A DNA stretch of 12,086 nucleotides from Antrodiella citrinella (GCA_004802725.1 SGPM01000554.1:1-12086), one strand, 5' to 3'; counted from the first letter of the stretch, positions 1 to 9,237 are shown. The notes: generated from the letters alone by a model not told the origin. Translations and numbers: made by a program.

Positions 1-1121
1 CCCAAGTGATGGCTGTAGTTATTAGATGTCTTCAGGTTCGTCGCGAGATACAGAAAGTCGGGAAACTCCGGCGCATAATCGGCAGGCTCTCGATCACTGT
101 AGCGCCAGTCATGATATCATTTCTGTAGACGTATTGTAGCGATTCGAGTAGACTACGAGCTTATAGACGATTACATTGATTCCTCGCAAATTCTTCTGGA
201 GTCGAAATAAGTTAAGAAAGTAGGTTTTTCCTGACTATTCCGGCCCCCTACAATGCGGCTATAGGAGTGAGTTCCAATCAGTATCGGGTCGAATGCCAGT
301 GTGGCAGTCGAAGCTTATTTAATAGCGACTGACCGCCAGAATGCTGTTGGAATACAGTAGGCGATGCTTGGCGCAAGGTGATAGTTGTTGGTCAGGTAAT
401 AACGTCAAATCCAAGACAGCGAAAGTGGCGCACACGAGACAGTAACGCCAATAATCTTGGAAAGCAGGGCGACAGTCTTCTTGAACTCTGACTTCGACCT
501 GTACCAGTAAAAGCAGTACATCATGCGGGTTGCAATGATGATATCGCATACCGCTGTGCCTCCGAGTCATACCTATCAAGAACCAGGAGCATCTCAGCCG
601 CCTGAGACCTGTAGATGCAGCATGGAGACGACTAACGGTCGTTGTCTTGTATTCATGTATTTGAACTGTCGGAATGATGAGAGCGGCCCTACCAGATTGT
701 CCTGCACTACGATGTGACGTACATCTATCCACGTGCACAACCTCCCCGGGACCATGTGTAACGAAGTACTGGTGGCCAGTGGCGCAACAAGGACGTCAGC
801 GCGGCGTCAGGAGACGTTGTGCCCTCGAGGAAGATCTATTGGATCCTAGGGAGGTTCAAGAGTAATACTCAGATTTAGTGATTCATTCAGAGCGCCATTA
901 TGCATCATGATCTACTACTAGTACGCGTTCCCTACCGATGTGTTTGCACCCGCTTGGCGACAGCTTTACCATGGTTACCTGATTTGGCCACTACGCCACA
1001 GCGTTCACCTTGTCGTGTAGCAAAACTGGATCAAATAGTCAGTGTGAGATTCCTGCACAAGTAAACCACTTTATGATCGGAATTAACCTGTACTTAGATA
1101 ACAACAAAGCAAAGTTAATGG
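1..1121. other. Stretch without a recognised gene
   Basis: Open frames here are all short, overlap on both strands and give peptides of random-looking composition, so I call no gene. The only structure seen is a dense run of palindromic hexamers between about 730 and 990 (described as a finding). No transposon ends, long repeats or low-complexity tracts are visible. Confidence 0.6.
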
Positions 1122-1206
1122 TGGTGCTACCAGAATTCGAACCTGGGTTTCGGTGGCTTCCACAGTTTTCGAAGCCCCGCAGTGATAACCACTACACCAT
1201 AGCACA
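1122..1206 (-). tRNA. tRNA-like gene or tRNA pseudogene, isotype uncertain
   Basis: Read on the minus strand, this 85-nt stretch folds partly as a tRNA. The acceptor halves TGTGCTA and TAGCACC pair at 6 of 7 positions (first pair T-C is a mismatch), followed by discriminator A. T8 is present. The D-arm GTGTAGTGGTTATCAC closely resembles fungal Gln, Glu and Val tRNAs and contains a good A box. The T-arm CCAGG-TTCGAAT-TCTGG pairs fully with one G-T wobble and contains a B box. The length implies an intron of about 12 nt in the anticodon arm. That arm does not pair well in any register I tried: by plain numbering the anticodon would be TTC (Glu) but with C at position 33; shifting one base gives loop CTTCGAA, anticodon TCG (Arg), with one stem mismatch. 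No run of four T follows the 3' end. A decayed tRNA gene or the head of a tRNA-derived SINE fits as well as a working gene. Confidence 0.5.
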
Positions 1207-1813
1207 CGGCCTGCCGCTGGGTATTACTGTAATACATGAAAAGGTTAAATCGTTGCCGCAGCGATTTTCGGGGGTGTCGTTCAGAAGTACTACTCGGTGA
1301 GAATGTTCGTGCTTATCGTCCGGATACAGCCTTTTTGATTTTCTAATCGCAACGTACTCCAGAAGCTCTGACTCGGAATACTTCCTGTATTTTTGTCACG
1401 TTCGCCCTCCGGGCCTCGGGTTGCATGGGCATCCAGACAAACACCGTACACGCCGGAACGAACTTGTTTTGTTTGGGTACTATGTTCGCTCCGCCAGTGT
1501 TAGACCTTCCACGGGAACTCTCCAATGGCCAGAAGGACGATTGGTCTGCAATGTAGAAAGAAAGGATAGGTCACTTGACCCTGGTCACCTACTAACTCAG
1601 CCAGCTATGAGTACTATATATGAGTGCGGTTCGCCCCTGCAGGAAGTACAGAAGACAGCAGTACGGTAAGACCATTATTTGATTGTTTTACCCTTTGCCT
1701 ATCGTCGCCGAGCTTTTCGCAACCTGAACAATATCAGGGCTGGTGTCTCCACGGCGTACCTAAGTTGGAGCTGAACTACCGGGAATCTGTAGCGAGCTAC
1801 TGCTCCAGTAAAA

Positions 1814-1854
1814 GTCGTCCAAGATTGGGACGACGTCTACAGTAGACGACGTCC
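1814..1854. repeat. Strong hairpin with competing pairing
   Basis: Positions 1828-1840 and 1842-1854 form inverted arms of 13 bases that match at 12 of 13 positions around a single central base. The same left arm begins with GGACGAC, which is also the perfect inverted complement of GTCGTCC at 1814-1820. Two exclusive hairpins can therefore form, sharing 1828-1834. No gene lies next to it, so its role is unknown; it could be chance, a protein-binding palindrome, or a remnant of a mobile element. Confidence 0.7.
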
Positions 1855-2730
1855 GACCACGGGACGGTGTTCAATAAAATCTGCACGGACACGGACACGC
1901 GTCAGATACAACACAACGTCCGTCTGTTAAACTAACGATACGTTCGAGCCGGGAAGCTGAATGAACCCTGCACCTTGACGAAAACACATAAGACGTTGAT
2001 ATTAGTGGCGCCACGACCAAATCGGACGGTCGGGTACGCACAACGAAACGTCGTCACCGAGCCATCCTTCGCACGTCTTGACAGAACGGTCACAAAAGGT
2101 GATATAACCCACACTGCGCCCGAGTCGTGCCAACAATGGTTGTCAATGGAATACGGACGGCAACAATGAAAGGAATCTGTGATTGTTTCAGTGAGATCAA
2201 ATGCTGAGATATGTAAGTGAATGAAACGCCTGAAGGCAATAGATTTCTCTCATCACCTAGCTGTACCAGAGCTTGAAATTGTGATTCTGTATAGCTCGGT
2301 GTTATCGCGAAGAAGCAGCCGTTTGAATTTCCAATCGGTCCGAGTTGGTAGTGAGCGAAGGCGCAGCCAGCTGATTCAGAATAGCGGGTGAATATCGAGG
2401 GTTTGTGACCACGTTTTCTTACCACATATCAGGCTTGCCAGATCGAACCGTCGAGTGGAAAGAGTGAATACGTACTCCGCCCACTGAACAGTGAAGGATA
2501 CCATTGCAACACCCACGGGCCACAGTGGCGAAGCGGTCCAGAAATATATTGATGACCGAGATGAATTACCCTCTAAGCTTACCACAATCTATAAGGAGTT
2601 CAGTATTCAGATCGAAACAGTCGAATTGACAGTTTGAAAGTTGAACGTACTACCAGCCAAGCATATCACATTACGTAACTCCCTCGCACACAGACGCGCG
2701 TCACCGTGGCTGGAGATTCGAACCCTGTGT

Positions 2731-2748
2731 GACATATGGTCATATGTC
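2731..2748. repeat. Perfect 8-bp inverted repeat with 2-nt spacer
   Basis: GACATATG and CATATGTC flank GT. It lies just after a minus-strand B-box-like sequence (GGGTTCGAATC), but no tRNA cloverleaf forms around it. No function is assigned. Confidence 0.7.
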
Positions 2749-2950
2749 TCTTCGTGGCGTTTATACAGTAGCTGGAAGAAGGCTGCGGGCTTTCCAATTC
2801 CCGACGTGAACGGGTGGAAGGTCCTGTCACAGGATCGCAACAAGATAAATGCTCCCCACGGCCGCGACGGGAGGGGCCATGAATCGTCTGAGAAGCAGCG
2901 TGCTATGAAATGGTATGTTTATCAGCTCGGCGCCAGTGGAGGAGGACTTT

Positions 2951-2970
2951 GACGTACTGAGACGTACTGA
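2951..2970. repeat. 10-bp perfect tandem duplication
   Basis: The unit GACGTACTGA occurs twice head to tail and is followed by GA, the start of a third copy. It is probably a small slippage duplication. Confidence 0.85.
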
Positions 2971-4216
2971 GAAGGCCCGTCCGTACATCGCGAAGTACGA
3001 CGGTGTGTAAGCGATGGACGCCACAGCGTGCAACAGTCACAAGGGGTTGCCCAATGACGCTCGTTGAGGGCCTCTGCGCTCGAAAGCGCGGTCAACTTGA
3101 CGATACTATACTCACGGGAGAACCACGAATAGAAACGATGATGACCTTTGTATCAGTCGATGGCTCGGACCCAATTGTTGACATGTCAAATCAGGGGGCA
3201 GCCCGACTTATGTCCTGGAAATCCGACTCCCCCGATCCCGCAAGGTAATGACTGATTGCATGGTCGGCAAACATTCAGAGATTGGCCTCCCAGGCGAACA
3301 AAACCAACGAGTAAAAGAGGCACACACGAATCTATTTTGCGACTGAAAGAACGGAAACGAGTTCAGAGACCGAAGGTCGGTGAAAGGGTGCACGAACCGT
3401 TGAATTGATCATATCCGAGAGATCCGAGCCCTAGGTATTCCTCGTAGCTTCTCCGCACAAACGGAAAACCAAACTCTTTGGCATAACGTACTCAGCGGCC
3501 TGAGGTGCCGACTCAGCAGAGCCGTCCTGCTTCCGACCCTGAACGTCGGTGGAGAGACGCGTCAGCCAGCGTCCGTCTCGCACTGTCATTAATCGGGGTT
3601 CGATCGTCATACATGAGGACACCGTCATGGCTCTCGCAAAAAGCTCTGAAACCAGTCGATACGGGGTGAGGACGGGCATTGGCAAGCACAAAAACAGCCA
3701 CACCTGGATTTACCAGTAGATACACGGCACAGCCAGATCCGCTTGGGTTGAATCAGAGGTATGTACATCGCCACCTACCTGATAGGTATAGGCTACGATA
3801 GCTCTAAAGTACCGTTGGTGACCGATCAATATGATCCCCGGTTGGCGCGCAGTCAAGGACGAGAGATCGATCCGCAACCCGGAATCCACTGGTTCTAGAC
3901 CGTACATACACAACATCCTAGGCATATGTATCTGCAAGAGGGCGGTCAGAAGCCCTGCCGGAAAGAATACGACAACCCGAACATACCTCCTCCCGAGACA
4001 TCATGGGCTACACGCAAGAGCATCCATCATCAACGCGATGACTCAACGAACGAGCAGAAGCTTCACAAAGTACAAGGGAGAACAGCAACCCATCTATCAC
4101 AGACCCTTATCAGTCCATGATCCTGATCTATCAAGTGTAAGACTGTTGAACGTCCGAACAATTGCAATGCACATCAACTCACCTCCCGTGCTTCAACAAC
4201 ATGTAGATCTTGCTTC

Positions 4217-5191
4217 TTACACCGGTTTTCTCTCGGCGTATCTGGTACTGCTACCACCGTCTCCGCCAGATCCATCACCTTCTGCCTTCTTCTTCCCTTT
4301 ATCCCGCTTGTTCTTCGGCGCAGTAGTCGCCTTAGGCTTCACGGGAGGCGGAACATACATCACATCGATGTTATCCAACCCGCGCCCACAATCGGTCAGA
4401 ATTTGTGAGTGGGTGCGGAACGACCACGTCTGCAGGAGGGTGTGAGATCCTCGGCGGGACCTTCTCCGCGATCTGATTCTCCGCATCGCTCGTGGGGGCC
4501 GAGACGGGAGCCGACGGGGGGAGCGTCCTGCGTGACTCGACTGTAATCTTCCTGGTTTTGGAATTCAGAGACAGAACCTTGTGTGTTTGGTTCACCGGAT
4601 GGGCGTCCAAAGGGCCTGTCAATGGCGCAGCAGCAGCTCCGCGAAGAGAGGGGAACGCCCCAGCGGCCTGACGGGCATCCTCCACCGCCTGCTGACGCTC
4701 CCTCTCCTCCTTTGCCAGTGTTTCTTCAATCTGAGTGTCGAGAGATGCGACGAGGGCTTCACGGGCTGCACTGGTCATGAGCTGTGCGACGCAGTGGGGG
4801 CAGGCGAATTGGGGTCGGTTGAGCGAACACAAGATCAGACCGCACTGACGGCAGATCGGCGTGTAAGATGACAATGCATGGACGCGTGCTGCGATACGAA
4901 GGTCTGTTCAGGATTGTCCAAAATCACCAGGGGCAGTGGGGAGCGAAGTGCAGCGGAAGCGGTTAACTCACCGAGACAAAAGCAGCCGCCATCAGGGTCC
5001 TTGGCCTGACCGTCCGCGTACGTGAGTCCACCTTTCAGCTCCTCGAGTTCCTGCACCGCTCTGCTCTTCGGGACCTCTTTCTGCTTGCCATTGCCTTTGA
5101 GCGCGTTGCCCCCAGGTTGTTTGTACGCCGGTGGGATTCTATCAGAGGGAAGCGACGACGACGTCTTCTGGTGCCACGCGGGTGTGTACAT
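4217..5191 (-). CDS. C2HC5 zinc-finger protein of the TRIP4 / Rqt4 family (two exons, C-terminal frameshift)
   Basis: TRIP4 (ASC-1) in animals and Rqt4 in yeast are small zinc-finger subunits of the ASC-1 / ribosome-quality trigger complex, which works with a Slh1/ASCC3-type helicase to split collided ribosomes; TRIP4 was first described as a transcription coactivator. Exon 1 is 5191-4972 (73 codons plus one base) and exon 2 starts at 4888. Splicing brings together the full C2HC5 set: C70, C72, H77, C86, C89, C94, C103 and C106, with the family signature C-x-C-x-A-R-x-H. A charged, probably helical stretch follows (about residues 114-150), then a THKVLSLNSKT block (about 175-185), which I recall from fungal family members. 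The first frame stops at 4371, right after DRLWARVG. The next frame continues with LDNIDVMYVPPP and a Lys/Gly-rich tail to a stop at 4217. This fits a one-base frameshift near 4371-4390, as mutation or sequencing error. The start ATG at 5191 has a weak context, and an upstream exon (acceptor-like ACAACAG just before it) is possible. Family assignment is strong; exact ends are not. Confidence 0.85.
4889..4971 (-). other. Spliceosomal intron in the zinc-finger gene
   Basis: The donor is GTGAGT at 4971-4966 and the acceptor CAG ends at 4889, giving 83 nt. An alternative CAG 15 nt earlier (ending at 4904) keeps the frame but adds five residues (DLRIA). I prefer the later acceptor because it places Ala-Arg directly after Cys-Phe-Cys-Leu, giving the C-x-C-x-A-R-x-H spacing of the family. 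Transcript data would settle which site is used, or whether both are. Confidence 0.75.
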
Positions 5192-8030
5192 GGGCTCTGT
5201 TGTATTACACTTTCAACGAGACTCTATTCGGAGGTTTCATAGCTGCGAATGAGTTAAATTGCACCGTTATCTCAGGACTGAATGGTACCTTTCAGTCGGA
5301 AGATATACCCGTCCGAGGGCTCTTTCAGAACGCGAGAATTGGGACCGTTTAGGACGCCGAATTTGGTACTACTGCGATGAATAGCTGAGCGCAGAGTCGA
5401 TATGGATACTAGCGGACTTTGAATGGGTGCCGTAACGGTGCCAAAGTGTTATTGTGGCGAGGTGACAAGACCTTGCGTAACGTGCGACTAACCGACAAGA
5501 TCAGTAGACGCCCATCAACACCGTGAGCGCAATCTGATCAAGATCGATTACACCTTGCGTAAATACCGAACATGGTGGACAGCCCCAATGGCTGGCTGTA
5601 CATCCTGTGTACACCTCTCGAGAGAAGTACAATAACAAAGATAGCCTTGCGTTGGCTGGTATCATGTTACAACTGACGGTGAATCGATGCATCAGATGAT
5701 TGTTCGTTTGAGACCGTGTTCAAGATCACTGCTGTGTCGACAAAGAGTCGCCGATGACTCGTCCTTTTGCAAAGTCATCGTACCGGTACTTTTCCAGCGT
5801 CCTACCACGCGTACGAAGATTTACAGTATCCTTCGTCCGAACAGAGTTCAATCACTCACACCCCTATCCACGCCGGCCATGAGGTCAGCCCATCACGAGC
5901 CTCGGTGGAATGGGCTAGTAGTACGAAGTTGCAATTGTACATGTGCAGAGGCTTTAGACATAATTCACCGTAACCTAGCTGTCATTGCCGTACATATTCG
6001 AGTGCAAGGTCGCATGACATGCTCATATTCGTGCACCGTACGTATTCCCCTCCGTGACGCCACGATCATGGATGGAGGACCTCCCACGGACCGGCGGTCA
6101 GAAGGAGGAGGGCACGCATACGTGACTGGTACTGGTANGTACAGCTAGCGCTGCTGATCGAAACGCAGCCCTGCACACCATCAACACAATCCGCTCAACT
6201 CTTCTGCACTATGCCAACCAGTACACCTTCGTCACCANTGAGTGATCGCACAGATCAGCGAGCGAAACAAGGAAGTCCACCATTGCGAACACACGTGGGN
6301 NTGAACAGATCCGTCACTCTCCAGGTCCTCCGTCCGTCCAGTGTTTCCTTGGCCCTCATTCCGCGGCGAGCTTGAGAAAACNAGGGCGAATCATGGGTAT
6401 GCCGTGCATCCCGGAGCACTGGGAGCCTCGCGGCAGGGGATGCATATCCCAAATAAGCCCCCGTATGTCAACCGAGACCGCGGAGGAAGCCTGAGTAGCC
6501 GAAACCGCTCTTCTCGGTGGTGCTCTCGTAAGTTACGAACAACTGTGAACACGTCGACGCAGNGTTTCCGCTCGCACTGGACGACCCTGAAAGGAAAGGG
6601 GCGCAACTCCCTTGGAGGAGCGTGACTGAAAGAGCGGGGAGCTCAGCTTCATTTCCGATGTGCAATTGGAACCAGCGGGGCGCGACATACTAGGCTGCCA
6701 TGATAAGGTGATCACGTCCCCTGGATATCACGTCCCCTGGATATCACTNACTTCTTGCGGTGTCCTGGATAGAATTGCTGCACCGGGAAGAAAACTATAC
6801 GACGCCCCCCTGTTCGTTGTACTCGGAAGGGTTCAGGCGGTATGGAAGCNGGACAAATACACCGGCGACTCTAGTTCTTCCGCACGATGAGGTAGCTTTA
6901 GAATGGTCAGTAGTTTATCACGATCTAGGCAGCAAAAATGAAATCAGGCGTTGAAGCTTTCGGTCGACAGCTGCACGTACACGGGAAGGGCTCTGCACAG
7001 TANTCATGATCGGAGTGCAGTAGGCTGGGCACGGATCGTGACAGTGCTGAGAGCGGTTCTGTATTAACATTGACGTCGCCGTTCACCGACCATATGGTGG
7101 AGGAACTCGGCGCATGTTGGCACCACGCAGTTGGAGAGGGCTAGACAAACTCTGTTGGCTGAATCCAGGGAAATCGTTGCCATGTCAGCTCAACTGCCAC
7201 GCTCCATGTAAATTTGAATAGCAGATCACCTTCCGAAAACCCTTCAACCTATGTCATTTTGACCGTCGTGTAGAGAAATCAGAACGGTAATTATCTCCCG
7301 CCAGCGTTGACAGGGTTGAACACGTATACATCGAGCAAGAATAGGTCTACAAGGAGACTGAATTACGGCGGAATGTTCCCGCCCGTTTCCCTAGACAGTC
7401 ACGGTGGATGGTGTCAAGGAGAGTTGGCGTCTGACTGGCTCTCGATCCATCGACCGGGTGGAAAATACCCTGGATGCAGATTTTACCTTTCTTGGCAGTG
7501 CTCGCNCCGACCGACATCGTTGAAGGACGGCGCACCAGCGTCGTTGGAGCCATGCGTCGTTGTCGTCCACGTTTTCCGCGTCGGCCAGCATGACCAGCAC
7601 AAGTCCGCGGGCCAAGCAAAATTCGTTTGGTCGGCATTAGCGAGATAGCGATTTGCGCTGAGGGGAACGCGATCCCAGGAAGGCAAGGGGAATCAGATGG
7701 TCGCTCCTAGGAAGAGGATCAGCCCATCAGTCAGCCACAAAGCTTCCACTGTCCGAACATACTGAAGAAGCAGCGGGCCGGTGCAAAAAGCCCCACGGGA
7801 AGCTGATATGCCCTGCCATGGCGGGGGTGTTTGGACCTGGGCAAGATGTTCATGAATCACGACAGCGGTGAGGGAGATGTGCAGACAGATTGGGTGGATG
7901 GATCACAATGAAGTTGCTGTGCAATCAGCTGTATTCCACGCCTCTGACTTGATTCAACCCGCGGATTGATCAGGAGTGCGGCGTCTGACAGGCAGAATGT
8001 TCATTGGTTTGTGTGAGCAAACACCTGCAA
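5192..8030. other. Stretch without a recognised gene, containing all ambiguous bases
   Basis: No frame here shows a known domain. Single N characters lie at 6138, 6238, 6300, 6301, 6382, 6563, 6749, 6850, 7003 and 7506, and nowhere else in the window. A plus-strand frame beginning at ATG 5687 is open for 153 codons and becomes about 254 codons long, ending at 6456, if the five Ns from 6138 to 6382 are treated as spurious insertions (see findings). Around 5576-5602 the arms TGGACAGCC and GGCTGTACA form an imperfect hairpin pairing at 8 of 9 positions. A tandem duplication at 6715-6746 is listed separately. Confidence 0.5.
6715..6746. repeat. 16-bp perfect tandem duplication
   Basis: The unit CGTCCCCTGGATATCA occurs twice head to tail, and the four bases before it (ATCA) extend the match leftwards. 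An ambiguous base lies three positions past its end (6749). It could be a true slippage duplication or an assembly artefact in a poorly covered region. Confidence 0.85.
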
Positions 8031-8540
8031 TCAGCGTCCTCGGTGCATGATGGGGGGGTCTGGGGGATTCTCCCGCGTTGGACGATGCTTGTTCTCCGTG
8101 GGATACGGCATGGAGGGTGATTCTATTGAGGATGAGACGTTATTATGAGCTCGTTTGAGCAGAAGAAGAGATGAATTGCGTACCTTGAAACGAAATGTGT
8201 TGCAGGCTTTACATCGCATCCTGTTTGGGAGCGTGACCGGGATGGGGCCGTGTATTATGCCGACAATAATAGCGATTAGGAAGTTGTTCGGCGGAAGAAG
8301 CGACTCGTCTATCAAGAGTGAGGATGCATCCGGATGTGAGTGGAGATGGCTCGGACGGGCTATGGAGGACGAATCAACTTGATCAGGCTGCAACAGAACC
8401 CAATCAGAGGGAGCAACTCCCATATTCGACTGTTTTCGACTGACCTTCTTGATTCGTGCAGAGGTCGGCAAATGATGGTCCCCAAACCGAGGCGTGGTTC
8501 TGTCATGCGCCACTGCCTTGCAGGAATCGGCTACGCCCAT
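8031..8540 (-). CDS. Unrecognised protein, 169 codons, possibly spliced
   Basis: I do not recognise this ORF. From ATG 8540 the frame stays open to TGA at 8033-8031, which is long for this otherwise stop-rich region. It contains a C-x-x-C pair (Cys-Lys-Ala-Cys) encoded near 8210 and a short hydrophobic run (FLIAIIVGII) before it. Two intron-like intervals lie inside: 8444-8388 (57 nt, donor GTCAGT, acceptor TTGCAG, frame-neutral) and 8183-8123 (61 nt, donor GTACGC after AAG, acceptor AATAG). Their sizes suit basidiomycete introns, so the true product may be a spliced protein that differs from the plain ORF. There is no database support, and it could still be a chance ORF. Confidence 0.25.
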   Translation of the reverse strand: MGVADSCKAVAHDRTTPRFGDHHLPTSARIKKVSRKQSNMGVAPSDWVLLQPDQVDSSSIARPSHLHSHPDASSLLIDESLLPPNNFLIAIIVGIIHGPIPVTLPNRMRCKACNTFRFKVRNSSLLLLKRAHNNVSSSIESPSMPYPTENKHRPTRENPPDPPIMHRGR

Positions 8541-8798
8541 TGCAGCTGCGACGACGGGTGTTGCAGGCAGCGTTGAGTAGGTTGTCGAGGAATCTCGATC
8601 GCGGTGGACGGAATCTTGCAATCACCTGGTCAGGGTCGCGATGATAAGGTGTGTGACGCGCCCAGCTGCGAGTGCCGAGGTGATCCGGGGGTGGCGGAGA
8701 TTGTAATGTAAGAAAACGTGACTGAAGTGCGTCTGTGTCTTCTCACCCTTCCCTGACCTGTTCTTCGCTCCAGCCTTGAGAATGAAGTATGTCCTCTC

Positions 8799-8805
8799 AT
8801 ATAAA
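8799..8805 (+). promoter_or_regulatory. TATA-like box upstream of the LINE
   Basis: ATATAAA is followed by a C/T-rich leader (about 8810-8890), the usual look of a fungal RNA polymerase II core promoter. It lies about 430 bp upstream of the ORF1 ATG. It could drive the LINE transcript or belong to host sequence into which the element inserted. A nine-codon upstream ORF starts at 8911 and another upstream ATG pair lies at 9180-9183. Confidence 0.4.
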
Positions 8806-8932
8806 GACCCTCGCCACACAAACTAACCCATCTCTTCAAACAGTTCTCCCGCCAGCTCTCCAGAGCGCCACTCCCCCTCCCCAGGCCACTCCTGCTTGGC
8901 TGACACTGCCATGAAGTGGCCAGATCCATGCC

Positions 8933-8959
8933 TGTAGTGGCCAGAAACCAGCCACTACA
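8933..8959. repeat. Perfect 9-bp stem-loop in the LINE leader
   Basis: TGTAGTGGC (8933-8941) and GCCACTACA (8951-8959) flank the nine-base loop CAGAAACCA. A related AGTGGCCAG word sits just upstream at about 8914. It lies between the TATA-like box and ORF1, so it would be in the 5' leader RNA if that promoter is used. Confidence 0.75.
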
Positions 8960-8982
8960 CTGTCCACTGACCGGTATTAGGG

Positions 8983-9030
8983 ACCCCTTAAGGGAGATAA
9001 AAAGGTACTTATGTACCACTTAAGAGGGGT
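8983..9030. repeat. Compound hairpin in the LINE leader
   Basis: The outer arms ACCCCTTAAG (8983-8992) and CTTAAGAGGGGT (9019-9030) pair with a two-base bulge. Inside them GGTAC and GTACC (9004-9017) form a second stem around TTAT. The left internal strand carries an A-rich GATAAAAA. The pieces stack into one long imperfect stem that could act as RNA structure or as a DNA-binding site. Confidence 0.6.
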
Positions 9031-9035
9031 CAGAT

Positions 9036-9045
9036 AGGGTACCCT
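9036..9045. repeat. 10-bp perfect palindrome
   Basis: AGGGTACCCT lies directly downstream of the compound hairpin, and flanking TCAG and TGA extend the symmetry with a bulge. It is part of the palindrome-rich block before ORF1. Confidence 0.7.
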
Positions 9046-9237
9046 GAAGTGGATTGCAACGAGGTTGTGATCTCGAAAAGAAATGTGAAGAGGTTGAACA
9101 AAGAACGTCACAAGTAAAACTGCCTTTGACCGTGAAAGAACCTTGCCACTCACAGAGCATATATCAGTCCAAACATTCATGATGGCCGCTCCTCACCTAC
9201 CCACACACACCACCAGACGAACCACACATCTCACAGA

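Larger units (their letters stand above)
1207..4216. other. Three kilobases without a recognised gene
   Basis: Both strands hold only short, stop-rich frames. The longest, a plus-strand frame from 3831 to 4445, gains much of its length by running antisense through the 3' end of the Rqt4/TRIP4-like gene and has no recognisable motif. Local repeats at 1814-1854, 2731-2748 and 2951-2970 are listed separately. A good splice-donor-like GAG|GTGAGT on the minus strand, about 40 nt past the stop of the zinc-finger gene, may belong to that gene's 3' untranslated region. Confidence 0.6.

Noticed and set aside
2700..2790. Second tRNA candidate on the minus strand with GGGTTCGAATC
   Set aside because: The T-stem pairs poorly, there is no A box, and no acceptor stem could be built.
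3590..3615. GGGGTTCGATCG as a T-loop
   Set aside because: There are no pairing arms and no A box upstream.
3831..4445. Plus-strand 204-codon ORF
   Set aside because: A large part runs antisense to the Rqt4/TRIP4-like coding sequence, and the rest has random-looking composition with no motif.
8175..8225. RMRCKACNTFRFK as a YJU2/CWC16 splicing-factor motif
   Set aside because: Only a loose resemblance around the first Cys pair; the flanking exons do not continue the family pattern.
8435..8480. LPTSARIKK as a histone-fold (NF-YC or NC2-alpha like) start
   Set aside because: The following sequence does not match in either the spliced or unspliced reading.
8960..8990. TTAGGG as telomere-like sequence
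   Set aside because: It is a single copy with no tandem array.
8630..9019. Minus-strand 129-codon ORF
   Set aside because: It runs backwards through the TATA-like box and the hairpin-rich leader, and its composition looks random.
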